From contig DPWB01000250.1 in the NCBI GenBank assembly GCA_003527885.1, positions 1 through 5,241 on the forward strand: a stretch of DNA of 5,241 bases. Direction: 5' to 3'. Below the pieces are notes generated by a model that saw nothing but the letters and a program-made list of their open reading frames with translations, was not told the origin of the DNA and did no database searches. The stretch is from Candidatus Competibacteraceae bacterium (lineage in GTDB: Bacteria; Pseudomonadota; Gammaproteobacteria; Competibacterales; Competibacteraceae). The translations under genes were made by a program, and so were the position numbers. Below, piece by piece: positions 1 to 5,241 of the stretch; within the stretch, counting starts at the first letter, position 1, and every line of letters starts with the position of its first letter.

Positions 1-566
1 AAATATTGGGATAGGCTCTTAGATGAACCCACTGCGCAGCCCCGAAGCTAAAAATGGCTATAACGGCTAGCACCGCAATCATCCAGCGTTTTCCCCATCT
101 CCAGCCTAATATCAAGAAGAGTGGAAACAATAAATAATACTGTTCCTCTACAGCCAAACTCCACGTATGTAACAGCGGCTTGAACTCAGCGGCTGTTGAA
201 AAATAATTGGTTGTCCAAAAAAACAATATATTTGACGCAAAACCGGAAACAGCGACCAAGCTCTGTGAAAAGCTTTTCATATCTTCCGGCAAGAGCCACA
301 ACCAAGCAAATGGCAAGCAAACAAACATCATAAAAAAATAATGCTGGAAGTATACGTCGTGCTCTACGCTCGTAAAAGTTTACAATCGAGAACACCCCCG
401 CTTGTTTTTCAGCGAGTATAATTGAAGTGATCAGGTAGCCGCTGATGACAAAAAAAACATCCACACCCACGAATCCGCCACTAAAAGCTTGAAATCCAGC
501 GTGAAACAACATAACCGGAACAACTGCTAAAGCTCTCAGTCCATCTATTTCCCGCCTGTACTCCAT
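1..566 (-). pseudogene. Acyltransferase-3 (OafA/YrhL-like) membrane protein, N-terminal part, frameshifted and cut by window edge
   Basis: Family members are multi-pass inner-membrane proteins that O-acylate, usually O-acetylate, lipopolysaccharide, capsule or other surface glycans; the substrate here cannot be told. Reading starts at ATG 564-566, preceded by a GATAGG-like binding site 9 bases away. The first frame gives the family start (YRREIDGLRALAVV with the membrane-helix His in LFHAGF, then GGFVGVDVFFVISGYLIT and FYERRARRILPAL). After ALFF at about residue 78 the frame derails and stops at 186-188 (126 residues). Dropping one base of the run at 332-338 restores a frame open from there to base 2: MMFVCLPFAWLWLLPEDM, then WTTNYFSTAAEFKPLLHTW, then SLAVEEQYYLLFPLFLILGW, all recognisably family sequence including the HTWSLAVEEQYY motif. 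No other lesion is visible. About 185 residues are present; the rest lies beyond the left edge. The gene is much more AT-rich than its neighbours, which suggests transfer. It may be a true pseudogene, a phase-variable gene, or an intact gene with a sequencing error. Confidence 0.85.
332..338. repeat. Run of seven A (seven T in the coding strand) at the acyltransferase frameshift
   Basis: The coding strand reads GCA TTA, then seven T, then ATGATG. Six T would give A-L-F-F-M-M and keep the family reading frame; seven T give A-L-F-F-Y-D and lead to a stop at 186-188. The tract therefore pinpoints the lesion to a single base. Runs of this kind are prone to slippage in replication, in transcription and in sequencing. 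Confidence 0.9.
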
Positions 567-579
567 GCTTGATAACCTA

Positions 580-600
580 TCTGAAATTTAAAATTGCAGA
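580..600. repeat. Imperfect AT-rich inverted repeat upstream of the acyltransferase
   Basis: On the plus strand TCTG-A-AATT and AATT-G-CAGA flank a TAA centre; the arms pair over nine positions with one mismatch. It ends 13 bases before the acyltransferase start, within the 66-base spacer after guaA. It could be an operator or a chance product of AT-rich sequence. It is not followed by a T run on the minus strand, so it is not a standard terminator. No specific regulator is suggested. Confidence 0.25.
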
Positions 601-632
601 AACATCTTGCGATTTGAGATGAGAAGCGGCGA

Positions 633-662
633 TCATTCCCATTCGATGGTCGCCGGCGGCTT
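633..662 (-). other. guaA 3' end, possible genomic-island attachment site
   Basis: This covers the last codons of guaA ([11 protein letters not shown] and stop). The 3' end of guaA is known as an integration point used by integrases of some genomic islands, which rebuild the end of the gene on insertion. Here the sequence beyond the stop changes at once from GC-rich to AT-rich and carries a surface-modification gene of accessory type. No integrase gene and no second copy of the sequence are visible in the window, so this is inference from context only. Confidence 0.25.
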
Positions 663-2213
663 GCCGGAAATGTCGTAGACCACCCGAGAAATGCCGGCCA
701 CCTCGTTGATGATCCGCCGCGACACCAAGTCGAGAAACTCGTAAGGCAACTGCGCCCAACGGGCGGTCATGAAATCCACCGTCTCGACCGCGCGCAGCGC
801 GATGACAAAATCGTAGCGGCGGCCGTCGCCCATCACCCCGACCGATTTGACGGGCAGAAACACCGCGAAAGCCTGGCTGGTCTTGTCGTAGAGATCGTGC
901 CGGCGCAGTTCCTCGATAAAGAGGTGATCGGCCCGCCGCAGCAAATCCGCGTAGTCCTTGCGCACCTCGCCCAAAATACGCACGCCCAGGCCGGGGCCGG
1001 GAAACGGGTGGCGGTGGACCATTTCGGAGGGCAGCCCCAACTCCAAACCCAAGCGCCGCACTTCATCCTTGAACAGCTCCCGCAGCGGCTCGACCAGCTT
1101 CATCCGCATATCCGCCGGCAAGCCGCCGACGTTGTGGTGGGATTTGATGACGTGGGCCTTGCCGGTTTTCGCGCCCGCCGATTCGATCACGTCCGGGTAG
1201 ATGGTGCCTTGCGCCAGCCATTTGCTGTCGCGCAACCGCCGCGCTTCTTCCTCGAAAATCTTAACGAACAGCCCGCCGATGATCTTACGCTTCGCCTCGG
1301 GGTCGGTGACGCCGGCCAGCGCGGCCAGGAACCGGCTCTCGGCATCCACCCGGACGACCCGCACCCCGAGATGCTGGCCGAAGGTGCGCATCACCTGATC
1401 GCCTTCGTGCAGCCGCAGCAGGCCGGTATCCACGAACACGCAGGTCAATTGCTCGCCGATGGCCCGGTGCAGCAAGGCCGCCACCACCGAGGAATCCACC
1501 CCGCCGGACAGGCCCAACAACACCTCATCGTCGCCCACCTGCGAGCGGATGCCGGCGATGCTGTCTTCGATGATGTTGCCGGTGGTCCACAGCGGCTCGC
1601 AGCCGCAGATTTCCAGCACGAAGCGCCGCAGGATGCGCTCGCCCTGCCGGGTGTGGGTCACCTCGGGGTGAAACTGCACCCCGTACCAGCGCCGCTCCTC
1701 ATCGGCCATGCCGGCGATGGGGCAAGTCGGCGTGCTGGCGATGCGCGTGAAGCCGGGCGGCAGCACGGTAACCCGGTCGCCGTGGCTCATCCATACATCC
1801 AGCAAACCGTACCCTTCCGGGCTGGCACGATCTTCGATGTCGCGCAGCAGCGCGGAATGCGCGTGGGCGCGGACCTGGGCGTACCCGAATTCGCGGTGGT
1901 TCGCCGCTTCCACCAGACCGCCCAGCTGCACCGTCATGGTCTGCATACCGTAGCAGATACCGAGCAGCGGCACGTTCAGGTCGAACACGATCTGACGGGC
2001 GCGGGGACCGTCCGCCACGGTGGCCGATTCCGGGCCGCCCGACAAAACGATGCCGCGCGGCTGAAACGCGCGCAGCGCGGCCGGGTCGGCGTCGTAGGGG
2101 TAAATCTCGCAATAGACCCCGATTTCCCGCACCCGGCGGGCGATCAACTGGGTGTATTGGGCGCCGAAATCGAGAATGAGAATACGGTCGAGATGGATGT
2201 CGCGTGCGGTCAT
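633..2213 (-). CDS. guaA: GMP synthase (glutamine-hydrolysing)
   Basis: This cytosolic enzyme makes GMP from XMP, ATP and glutamine, the last step of guanine nucleotide synthesis. At 526 residues it matches the usual bacterial length (E. coli about 525). Domains in order: a class I glutamine amidotransferase (about 8-205) with the nucleophile Cys87 in GICYGMQ and His182 and Glu184 in FHPEV; an ATP pyrophosphatase domain with the P-loop SGGVDSS at 236-242; and a C-terminal dimerisation domain (about 400-526) with [15 protein letters not shown] and the typical end [11 protein letters not shown]. All key residues are present, so it should be active. The ATG start gives [20 protein letters not shown], which lines up with the E. 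coli N terminus, and an AAGGGGG binding site sits 7 bases before it. It follows guaB by 55 bases on the same strand, so the two are probably one operon. The hairpin in the gap may tune its translation. Glutamine hydrolysis and amination sit in one chain, unlike the split archaeal form. Confidence 0.98.
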   Translation of the reverse strand: MTARDIHLDRILILDFGAQYTQLIARRVREIGVYCEIYPYDADPAALRAFQPRGIVLSGGPESATVADGPRARQIVFDLNVPLLGICYGMQTMTVQLGGLVEAANHREFGYAQVRAHAHSALLRDIEDRASPEGYGLLDVWMSHGDRVTVLPPGFTRIASTPTCPIAGMADEERRWYGVQFHPEVTHTRQGERILRRFVLEICGCEPLWTTGNIIEDSIAGIRSQVGDDEVLLGLSGGVDSSVVAALLHRAIGEQLTCVFVDTGLLRLHEGDQVMRTFGQHLGVRVVRVDAESRFLAALAGVTDPEAKRKIIGGLFVKIFEEEARRLRDSKWLAQGTIYPDVIESAGAKTGKAHVIKSHHNVGGLPADMRMKLVEPLRELFKDEVRRLGLELGLPSEMVHRHPFPGPGLGVRILGEVRKDYADLLRRADHLFIEELRRHDLYDKTSQAFAVFLPVKSVGVMGDGRRYDFVIALRAVETVDFMTARWAQLPYEFLDLVSRRIINEVAGISRVVYDISGKPPATIEWE

Positions 2214-2220
2214 GGCGTCG

Positions 2221-2230
2221 CCCCCTTCCC
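2221..2230 (-). promoter_or_regulatory. Ribosome binding site of guaA, partly inside a hairpin
   Basis: On the minus strand GGGAAGGGGG lies 7 bases before the guaA ATG and can pair with the CCUCC end of 16S RNA through AAGGGG. The GGGAAGG portion belongs to the downstream arm of the hairpin at 2224-2245, leaving only the last three G free. It supports the chosen start. Confidence 0.6.
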
Positions 2231-2245
2231 CGGTGGCGGGGAAGG
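2224..2245 (-). repeat. Perfect 9-bp GC-rich hairpin between guaB and guaA
   Basis: On the minus strand the arms CCTTCCCCG and CGGGGAAGG enclose the tetraloop CCAC. The downstream arm overlaps the guaA ribosome binding site. There is no T run after it, only GGG and the start region, so it does not look like a terminator. The stretch before it (CTCTCACTCCAACC) together with the stem resembles the dispersed palindromic repeats with CCCTCTCCC / GGGAGAGGG stems found in many GC-rich gammaproteobacteria, so it may be a REP-like element. Alternatively it is a local structure that controls guaA translation or processing of the guaBA message. The pairing is seen directly; the role is inferred. Confidence 0.6.
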
Positions 2246-2268
2246 TTGGAGTGAGAGATAAGAAGCCT

Positions 2269-3732
2269 TCAATCCACCCGGTAGTTCGGCGCCTCCTTGG
2301 TGATGGTCACGTCGTGGACATGGCTCTCGCGCATCCCGGCCGAGGTGACCCGGGTAAAGGCCGGCTTGGTGCGCATCTCGGAGATGTCCTGACAGCCGAC
2401 GTAACCCATGCTGGAGCGCAGGCCGCCCGTCAGTTGATTGATGATCGCCAGCATACTGCCCTTGTAGGGCACCCGGCCCTCGATGCCTTCCGGCACCAGC
2501 TTCTCCACCGCGCTGCCTTCCTGGAAGTAACGGTCGCTGGACCCGTGCTGCTGGGTCATCGCCCCGATGGAACCCATGCCCCGATACGATTTATAGGAGC
2601 GGCCCTGAAACAGTTCGACTTCGCCCGGCGCTTCCTCGGTGCCGGCGAACAAACTGCCGATCATCACCGCGTGCGCGCCGGCGGCGATGGCCTTGGCGAA
2701 GTCACCGGAATAGCGCACCCCGCCGTCGGCGATCACCGGCACGTCGCAGTCGCGCAGCGCCTCGGCGACGTTGGCCACGGCGCTGATTTGCGGCACGCCG
2801 ACCCCGGCGATGATGCGGGTGGTGCAGATCGAGCCGGGGCCGATGCCGACCTTGACCGCGTCCGCGCCCGCCTCCACCAGATCGCGGGCGGCGGCGGCGG
2901 TGGCGATATTGCCGCCGATCACCTGCACCTTCGGATGGTTCGCCTTGATCCAGCGCACCCGGTCGAGCACGTTCCGGGAATGGCCGTGGGCGGTGTCCAC
3001 CACGATCACGTCCACATCGGCCGCCACCAGCGCCGTCACCCGTTCCTCGGTGTCGCCGCCGGTGCCGACCGCCGCGCCGGCCCGCAACCGGCCCCAGCCG
3101 TCCTTGCAGGCGCTGGGAAAATCGCTGGATTTCTGGATATCCTTGACGGTGATCATGCCCCGTAGCTCGAAGCGGTCGTTGACCACCAGCACCTTCTCGA
3201 TGCGGTGCTTGTGCAGCAGTTCGACGATTTCCTGGCGGCTGGCGCCCTCCCGCACCGTCACCAAGCGTTCCTTGGGGGTCATGATGGTGCGCACCGGCGC
3301 GACCATGTTGTCCTCGAAGCGCAAGTCGCGGCTGGTGACGATGCCGACCAGATCTTCCCCGTCCACCACCGGGACGCCGGAGATGTGGTGGGCGCGGGTC
3401 AGCGCCAACACCTCGCGAATCGTGGTGTTCGGTGCGGTGACGATCGGATCGTTGATGACGCCGCTTTCGTACTTCTTGACCCGCCGTACCTCGTGCGCCT
3501 GTTTTTCAATCGGCATATTCTTATGGATAATGCCGATACCGCCTTCCTGGGCCAAGGCGATGGCCAGCCGCGATTCGGTGACCGTATCCATCGCCGCCGC
3601 CAACAGCGGAATGTTCAGGGTGATGGCCCGGGTCAGTTGGGTTTTGAGGTTTACGTCCTTGGGCAGCACCGCGGAATAAGCCGGGAGAAGCAGGACATCA
3701 TCGAAGGTAAGGGCTTCTTGAACAATGCGCAT
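2269..3732 (-). CDS. guaB: Inosine-5'-monophosphate dehydrogenase
   Basis: This cytosolic enzyme oxidises IMP to XMP with NAD+, the rate-limiting step towards GMP. It has 487 residues, against about 488 in E. coli. A TIM-barrel catalytic domain (about 1-92 and 205-487) is interrupted by a pair of CBS domains (about 93-204), the regulatory Bateman module that can bind nucleotides. Visible signatures are [12 protein letters not shown] at 9-20, the catalytic loop [12 protein letters not shown] with Cys303, the phosphate-binding DGGVRYSGD at 337-344 and [13 protein letters not shown], the IMP-contacting SYRGMGS, and the mobile-flap Arg-Tyr pair at 401-402 in SSDRYFQE. All key residues are present. 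The ATG at 3730-3732 gives the standard start [12 protein letters not shown]; the binding site before it is weak (GAGA, 6 bases away). It heads the probable guaB-guaA operon and is divergent from xseA, as in E. coli. Confidence 0.98.
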   Translation of the reverse strand: MRIVQEALTFDDVLLLPAYSAVLPKDVNLKTQLTRAITLNIPLLAAAMDTVTESRLAIALAQEGGIGIIHKNMPIEKQAHEVRRVKKYESGVINDPIVTAPNTTIREVLALTRAHHISGVPVVDGEDLVGIVTSRDLRFEDNMVAPVRTIMTPKERLVTVREGASRQEIVELLHKHRIEKVLVVNDRFELRGMITVKDIQKSSDFPSACKDGWGRLRAGAAVGTGGDTEERVTALVAADVDVIVVDTAHGHSRNVLDRVRWIKANHPKVQVIGGNIATAAAARDLVEAGADAVKVGIGPGSICTTRIIAGVGVPQISAVANVAEALRDCDVPVIADGGVRYSGDFAKAIAAGAHAVMIGSLFAGTEEAPGEVELFQGRSYKSYRGMGSIGAMTQQHGSSDRYFQEGSAVEKLVPEGIEGRVPYKGSMLAIINQLTGGLRSSMGYVGCQDISEMRTKPAFTRVTSAGMRESHVHDVTITKEAPNYRVD

Positions 3733-3767
3733 GGGCGTCTCGGAACAACTGAGGAAACAGGCGGGAA

Positions 3768-3795
3768 ATTATAAGCTTTGCGACCCCTTTGATAA
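3768..3795 (-). promoter_or_regulatory. Probable sigma-70 promoter of guaBA
   Basis: On the minus strand a perfect -10 TATAAT (3768-3773) is preceded at 16 bases by TTATCA (3790-3795, four of six matches to TTGACA). Transcription would begin near 3761, leaving a leader of about 29 bases before the guaB ATG. The sequence just after the -10 is TTCCCGCC, a GC-rich discriminator like those at promoters repressed by ppGpp; the E. coli guaB promoter is under such control. The assignment is by position and consensus only. Confidence 0.65.
3770..3775 (+). promoter_or_regulatory. Possible -10 element for xseA, overlapping the guaB -10
   Basis: TATAAG on the plus strand matches five of six -10 positions and overlaps the minus-strand TATAAT because the core TTATAA is its own reverse complement. 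A start near 3782 would leave a leader of about 33 bases before the xseA ATG at 3815. No convincing -35 lies upstream; the nearest, CTGAGG at 3749-3754, has only three matches at a poor spacing. GATAAA at 3791-3796 is another weak candidate. Confidence 0.3.
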
Positions 3796-3814
3796 ACGAA
3801 TCGCCAAAAATTCC

Positions 3815-5224
3815 ATGACCGCGACCAGCGCCCCACGCCGTGAGCCCTACACCGTCTCCCGCTTGAACCAGGAAGCGCGGGCGTTGCTGGAAGGCCGGTT
3901 CCCGGCGCTTTGGGTGGAAGGCGAGGTCTCGAACCTGACCCGGCCTTCCTCGGGACACCTGTATTTCTCGCTCAAGGACGCCCGCGCGCAAATCCGCTGC
4001 GCGCTGTTCCAAAATCGCGCTGTCCTGTTCCGGGACTGCCCGCGCAACGGCCAGCAGGTGCTGGCGCGCGGGCGGGTCAGCTTGTACGAGCCGCGCGGCG
4101 ACTACCAAATCATCGTCGACTACGTGGAGGAGGCCGGCGCCGGCGCGCTGCGGCGGGCCTACGACGAACTGCGGCTACGCCTGGAACGGGAAGGCTGCTT
4201 CGCGCCGGAGCGCAAGCGGCCCCTGCCCCGCTTTCCGCGGCGGATCGGCGTGATCACCTCGGCCACCGGCGCGGCCATCCGCGACGTGCTCGCCACCCTG
4301 GGCCGGCGTTGCCCCAGCCTGCCGGTCTTGCTTTATCCGGTCCCGGTGCAGGGTGAAGGCGCGGCGGAACGCATCGCCCGAACCCTGCGCCTGGCGTCCC
4401 AACGCCGGGATTGCGACGTGGTGCTGTTGGTGCGCGGCGGCGGTTCGCTGGAAGATTTGCAAGCCTTCAACGGGGAAATCGTCGCCCGCGCCATTTTCGA
4501 GTGCGCCGTGCCGCTGGCCACCGGGATCGGCCACGAGACCGACGTCACCATCGCCGACTTCGCCGCCGATCTGCGCGCGGCCACGCCCACGGCGGCGGCG
4601 GAACTGGCCAGCCCCGACTTCGCGGAGTGGCTCGCTAAAGTCCGGTGGCTGGCCGAGCGTCTGCAACAGCGGACCCGGCGCCAGATCAGCGACCGATCCC
4701 AGCAGTTGGAGGCGCTGGAAAAGCGGCTCCTGCGCCTGCATCCGCGCGGTCGCCTGCACGGCCACGCCCAGCGGCTCGACGAACTGGAGCAGCGCTTGCA
4801 GCGGGCGTGGCGCGCCCAGCTACAGCGCAGCCGGACTCGCTTGACCGGCCTGACGCAACGCTTGCAGGCCCGGACTCCCCTGCTTCGAGTGCGCCACGAA
4901 GGGCGGCGACTGGACGCGCTTTCGGCGCGTTTGCGCCTCGCCCTGCGCCAGAACGCCCGGCTCGCCTCCCGACGCCTGAACCAGTTGAGCGGCCAGTTGC
5001 ACGCCTTGAGCCCGCTCGCCACCTTGCATCGAGGCTACGCGATCCTGCGCCGGCCCGACGGTGGCGTCATTTTACGCCGGGCGGGAGAGGCGCTGACCGG
5101 CGAAATCGTGGAAGCGCTGCTGGGTGAAGGGCGTCTGCGCTGTGAAGTCAAAGCCGTTTGTCCGTCGGATCCCGCCGTGGCTGCGTCGCCTCAGCACCCC
5201 CGGCCAGGATCGCGCCCTCCATGA
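3815..5224 (+). CDS. xseA: Exodeoxyribonuclease VII large subunit
   Basis: This is the catalytic subunit of exonuclease VII, a cytosolic nuclease that degrades single-stranded DNA from both ends into oligonucleotides without needing metal and acts in mismatch and damage repair. With the ATG at 3815 it has 469 residues (E. coli 456). Order: an OB-fold nucleic-acid binding domain (about 11-105; YTVSRLN, VEGEVSNLTRPSSGHLYFSL, LYEPRGDYQII); the nuclease domain (about 130-270; GVITSATGAAIRD, RGGGSLEDLQAFN, GIGHETDVTIADF) with Asp157, Arg207, His240 and Asp243 matching residues important in E. coli; a long coiled coil (about 272-395); and the C-terminal SPLATLHRGYAIL strand region. The last 20 residues are a Pro-rich tail. 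An upstream in-frame ATG at 3725 would add 30 unrelated residues and overlap guaB, so I prefer 3815, whose protein starts like E. coli XseA although no clear binding site precedes it. The small subunit gene xseB is not in the window. Confidence 0.96.
   Translation: MTATSAPRREPYTVSRLNQEARALLEGRFPALWVEGEVSNLTRPSSGHLYFSLKDARAQIRCALFQNRAVLFRDCPRNGQQVLARGRVSLYEPRGDYQIIVDYVEEAGAGALRRAYDELRLRLEREGCFAPERKRPLPRFPRRIGVITSATGAAIRDVLATLGRRCPSLPVLLYPVPVQGEGAAERIARTLRLASQRRDCDVVLLVRGGGSLEDLQAFNGEIVARAIFECAVPLATGIGHETDVTIADFAADLRAATPTAAAELASPDFAEWLAKVRWLAERLQQRTRRQISDRSQQLEALEKRLLRLHPRGRLHGHAQRLDELEQRLQRAWRAQLQRSRTRLTGLTQRLQARTPLLRVRHEGRRLDALSARLRLALRQNARLASRRLNQLSGQLHALSPLATLHRGYAILRRPDGGVILRRAGEALTGEIVEALLGEGRLRCEVKAVCPSDPAVAASPQHPRPGSRPP
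4637..5041 (+). repeat. Three 45-residue repeats in the XseA coiled coil
   Basis: Residues 275-319, 320-364 and 365-409 of XseA (DNA 4637-4771, 4772-4906, 4907-5041) align without gaps. Leu279/Leu324/Leu369 and Leu283/Leu328/Leu373 keep the same phase, and the repeats share Pro310/Pro355/Pro400 followed by Leu314/Val359/Leu404. Units 2 and 3 begin RLDELEQRL and RLDALSARL. In E. coli the corresponding helix is known to carry XseB small subunits, so each repeat may be one docking unit. Confidence 0.7.
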
Positions 5225-5241
5225 GCGCGCCACCGGCGGGG
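5221..5241 (+). CDS. Possible start of the next gene, cut by the window edge
   Basis: The ATG at 5221-5223 overlaps the xseA TGA as ATGA, an arrangement typical of translationally coupled genes. Only seven codons (MSAPPAG) remain before the edge, too few to identify. An AGGA at 5206-5209 lies 11 bases before it, a longish spacing. The overlap could be chance. Confidence 0.3.

Noticed and set aside
186..338. Programmed ribosomal frameshift at the T run in the acyltransferase.
   Set aside because: Restoring the frame requires skipping one base (+1), not the -1 slip typical of U-rich heptamers, and the family is not known to use recoding; a homopolymer indel is simpler.
602..622. Possible terminator after guaA: CATCT and AGATG arms on the minus strand followed by TTT.
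   Set aside because: The stem has only five AT-leaning pairs, a nine-base loop and a three-base T run, too weak to call.
577..759. A 60-codon minus-strand frame across the guaA end and the spacer.
   Set aside because: It overlaps the guaA 3' end in another frame and has no family resemblance.
897..2261. A 454-codon open frame on the plus strand opposite guaA, with smaller ones beside it.
   Set aside because: It lies wholly antisense to an intact, conserved guaA, has low-complexity His/Gln/Ala-rich composition, and matches no family I know. Long antisense frames are expected opposite GC-rich genes.
2152..3679. Plus-strand open frames of 337 and 302 codons opposite guaB.
   Set aside because: They are antisense to guaB and composed of Ala, Arg, Gly, His and Asp runs that mirror its codons; no domain is recognisable.
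3772..3786. CGCAAAGCTT on the minus strand as a PurR operator.
   Set aside because: Only the GCAA half resembles the PurR palindrome; the central CG and the second half do not match.
3725..3814. Upstream in-frame ATG that would lengthen XseA by 30 residues.
   Set aside because: It would overlap the guaB start and the promoter region, and the extra residues do not resemble any XseA N terminus.
4133..4144. 12-bp perfect palindrome GCCGGCGCCGGC inside xseA.
   Set aside because: It encodes ordinary Ala/Gly codons in a GC-rich gene and is expected by composition.
4175..5029. Minus-strand open frames of 196 and 229 codons opposite xseA, and plus-strand frames inside it.
   Set aside because: All overlap a complete conserved xseA; their Arg/Ala/Ser-rich translations are typical shadows of a GC-rich gene.
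1..5241. CRISPR arrays, tRNA or rRNA genes, insertion sequences, riboswitches, toxin-antitoxin or defence genes.
   Set aside because: I saw no spaced direct repeats, tRNA-like folds, transposase motifs or defence-protein domains on either strand.

Overview
The window looks like part of a chromosome from a GC-rich proteobacterium, most likely a gammaproteobacterium. The evidence is close resemblance of the three complete proteins to their Escherichia coli counterparts, and the same local gene order as in E. coli: guaB and guaA on one strand with xseA divergent from guaB. Proposing a genus would be guesswork. A hand count of one 60-base line inside xseA (4501-4560) gives 43 G+C. Lines 301-360 and 241-300 in the left-hand gene give 21 and 29, so the left edge differs clearly in composition.

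Layout. Positions 1-566 (minus strand) hold the first part of a membrane acyltransferase of the acyltransferase-3 (OafA/YrhL-like) family. It is broken by a one-base shift in a run of seven A (332-338) and runs off the left edge. Positions 567-632 are a short AT-rich spacer with no convincing terminator. Positions 633-2213 (minus) are guaA and 2269-3732 (minus) are guaB. They are separated by 55 bases that contain a perfect GC-rich hairpin touching the guaA ribosome binding site. Positions 3733-3814 are the divergent control region, with a consensus TATAAT for guaB and a GC-rich stretch just after it. Positions 3815-5224 (plus) are xseA, and a further reading frame may begin at 5221 in an ATGA overlap. 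No stretch over 300 bases lacks a gene.

How the genes work together. GuaB (IMP dehydrogenase) oxidises IMP to XMP and GuaA (GMP synthase) aminates XMP to GMP. Together they form the committed branch to guanine nucleotides and very probably share one transcript from the promoter near 3768-3795. XseA is the large subunit of exonuclease VII, a DNA repair nuclease. It is linked to guaBA by shared position, not by pathway. The acyltransferase lies just downstream of guaA in the same direction but is probably accessory surface-modification cargo. The guaA 3' end is a known insertion point for genomic islands, and the drop in GC just past it fits that.

I see no undescribed multi-gene system here. 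The points most worth a second look are the homopolymer frameshift in the acyltransferase, the hairpin in front of guaA, the composition break at the guaA 3' end, three exactly 45-residue repeats in the XseA coiled coil, and a shared -10 region between the divergent promoters.
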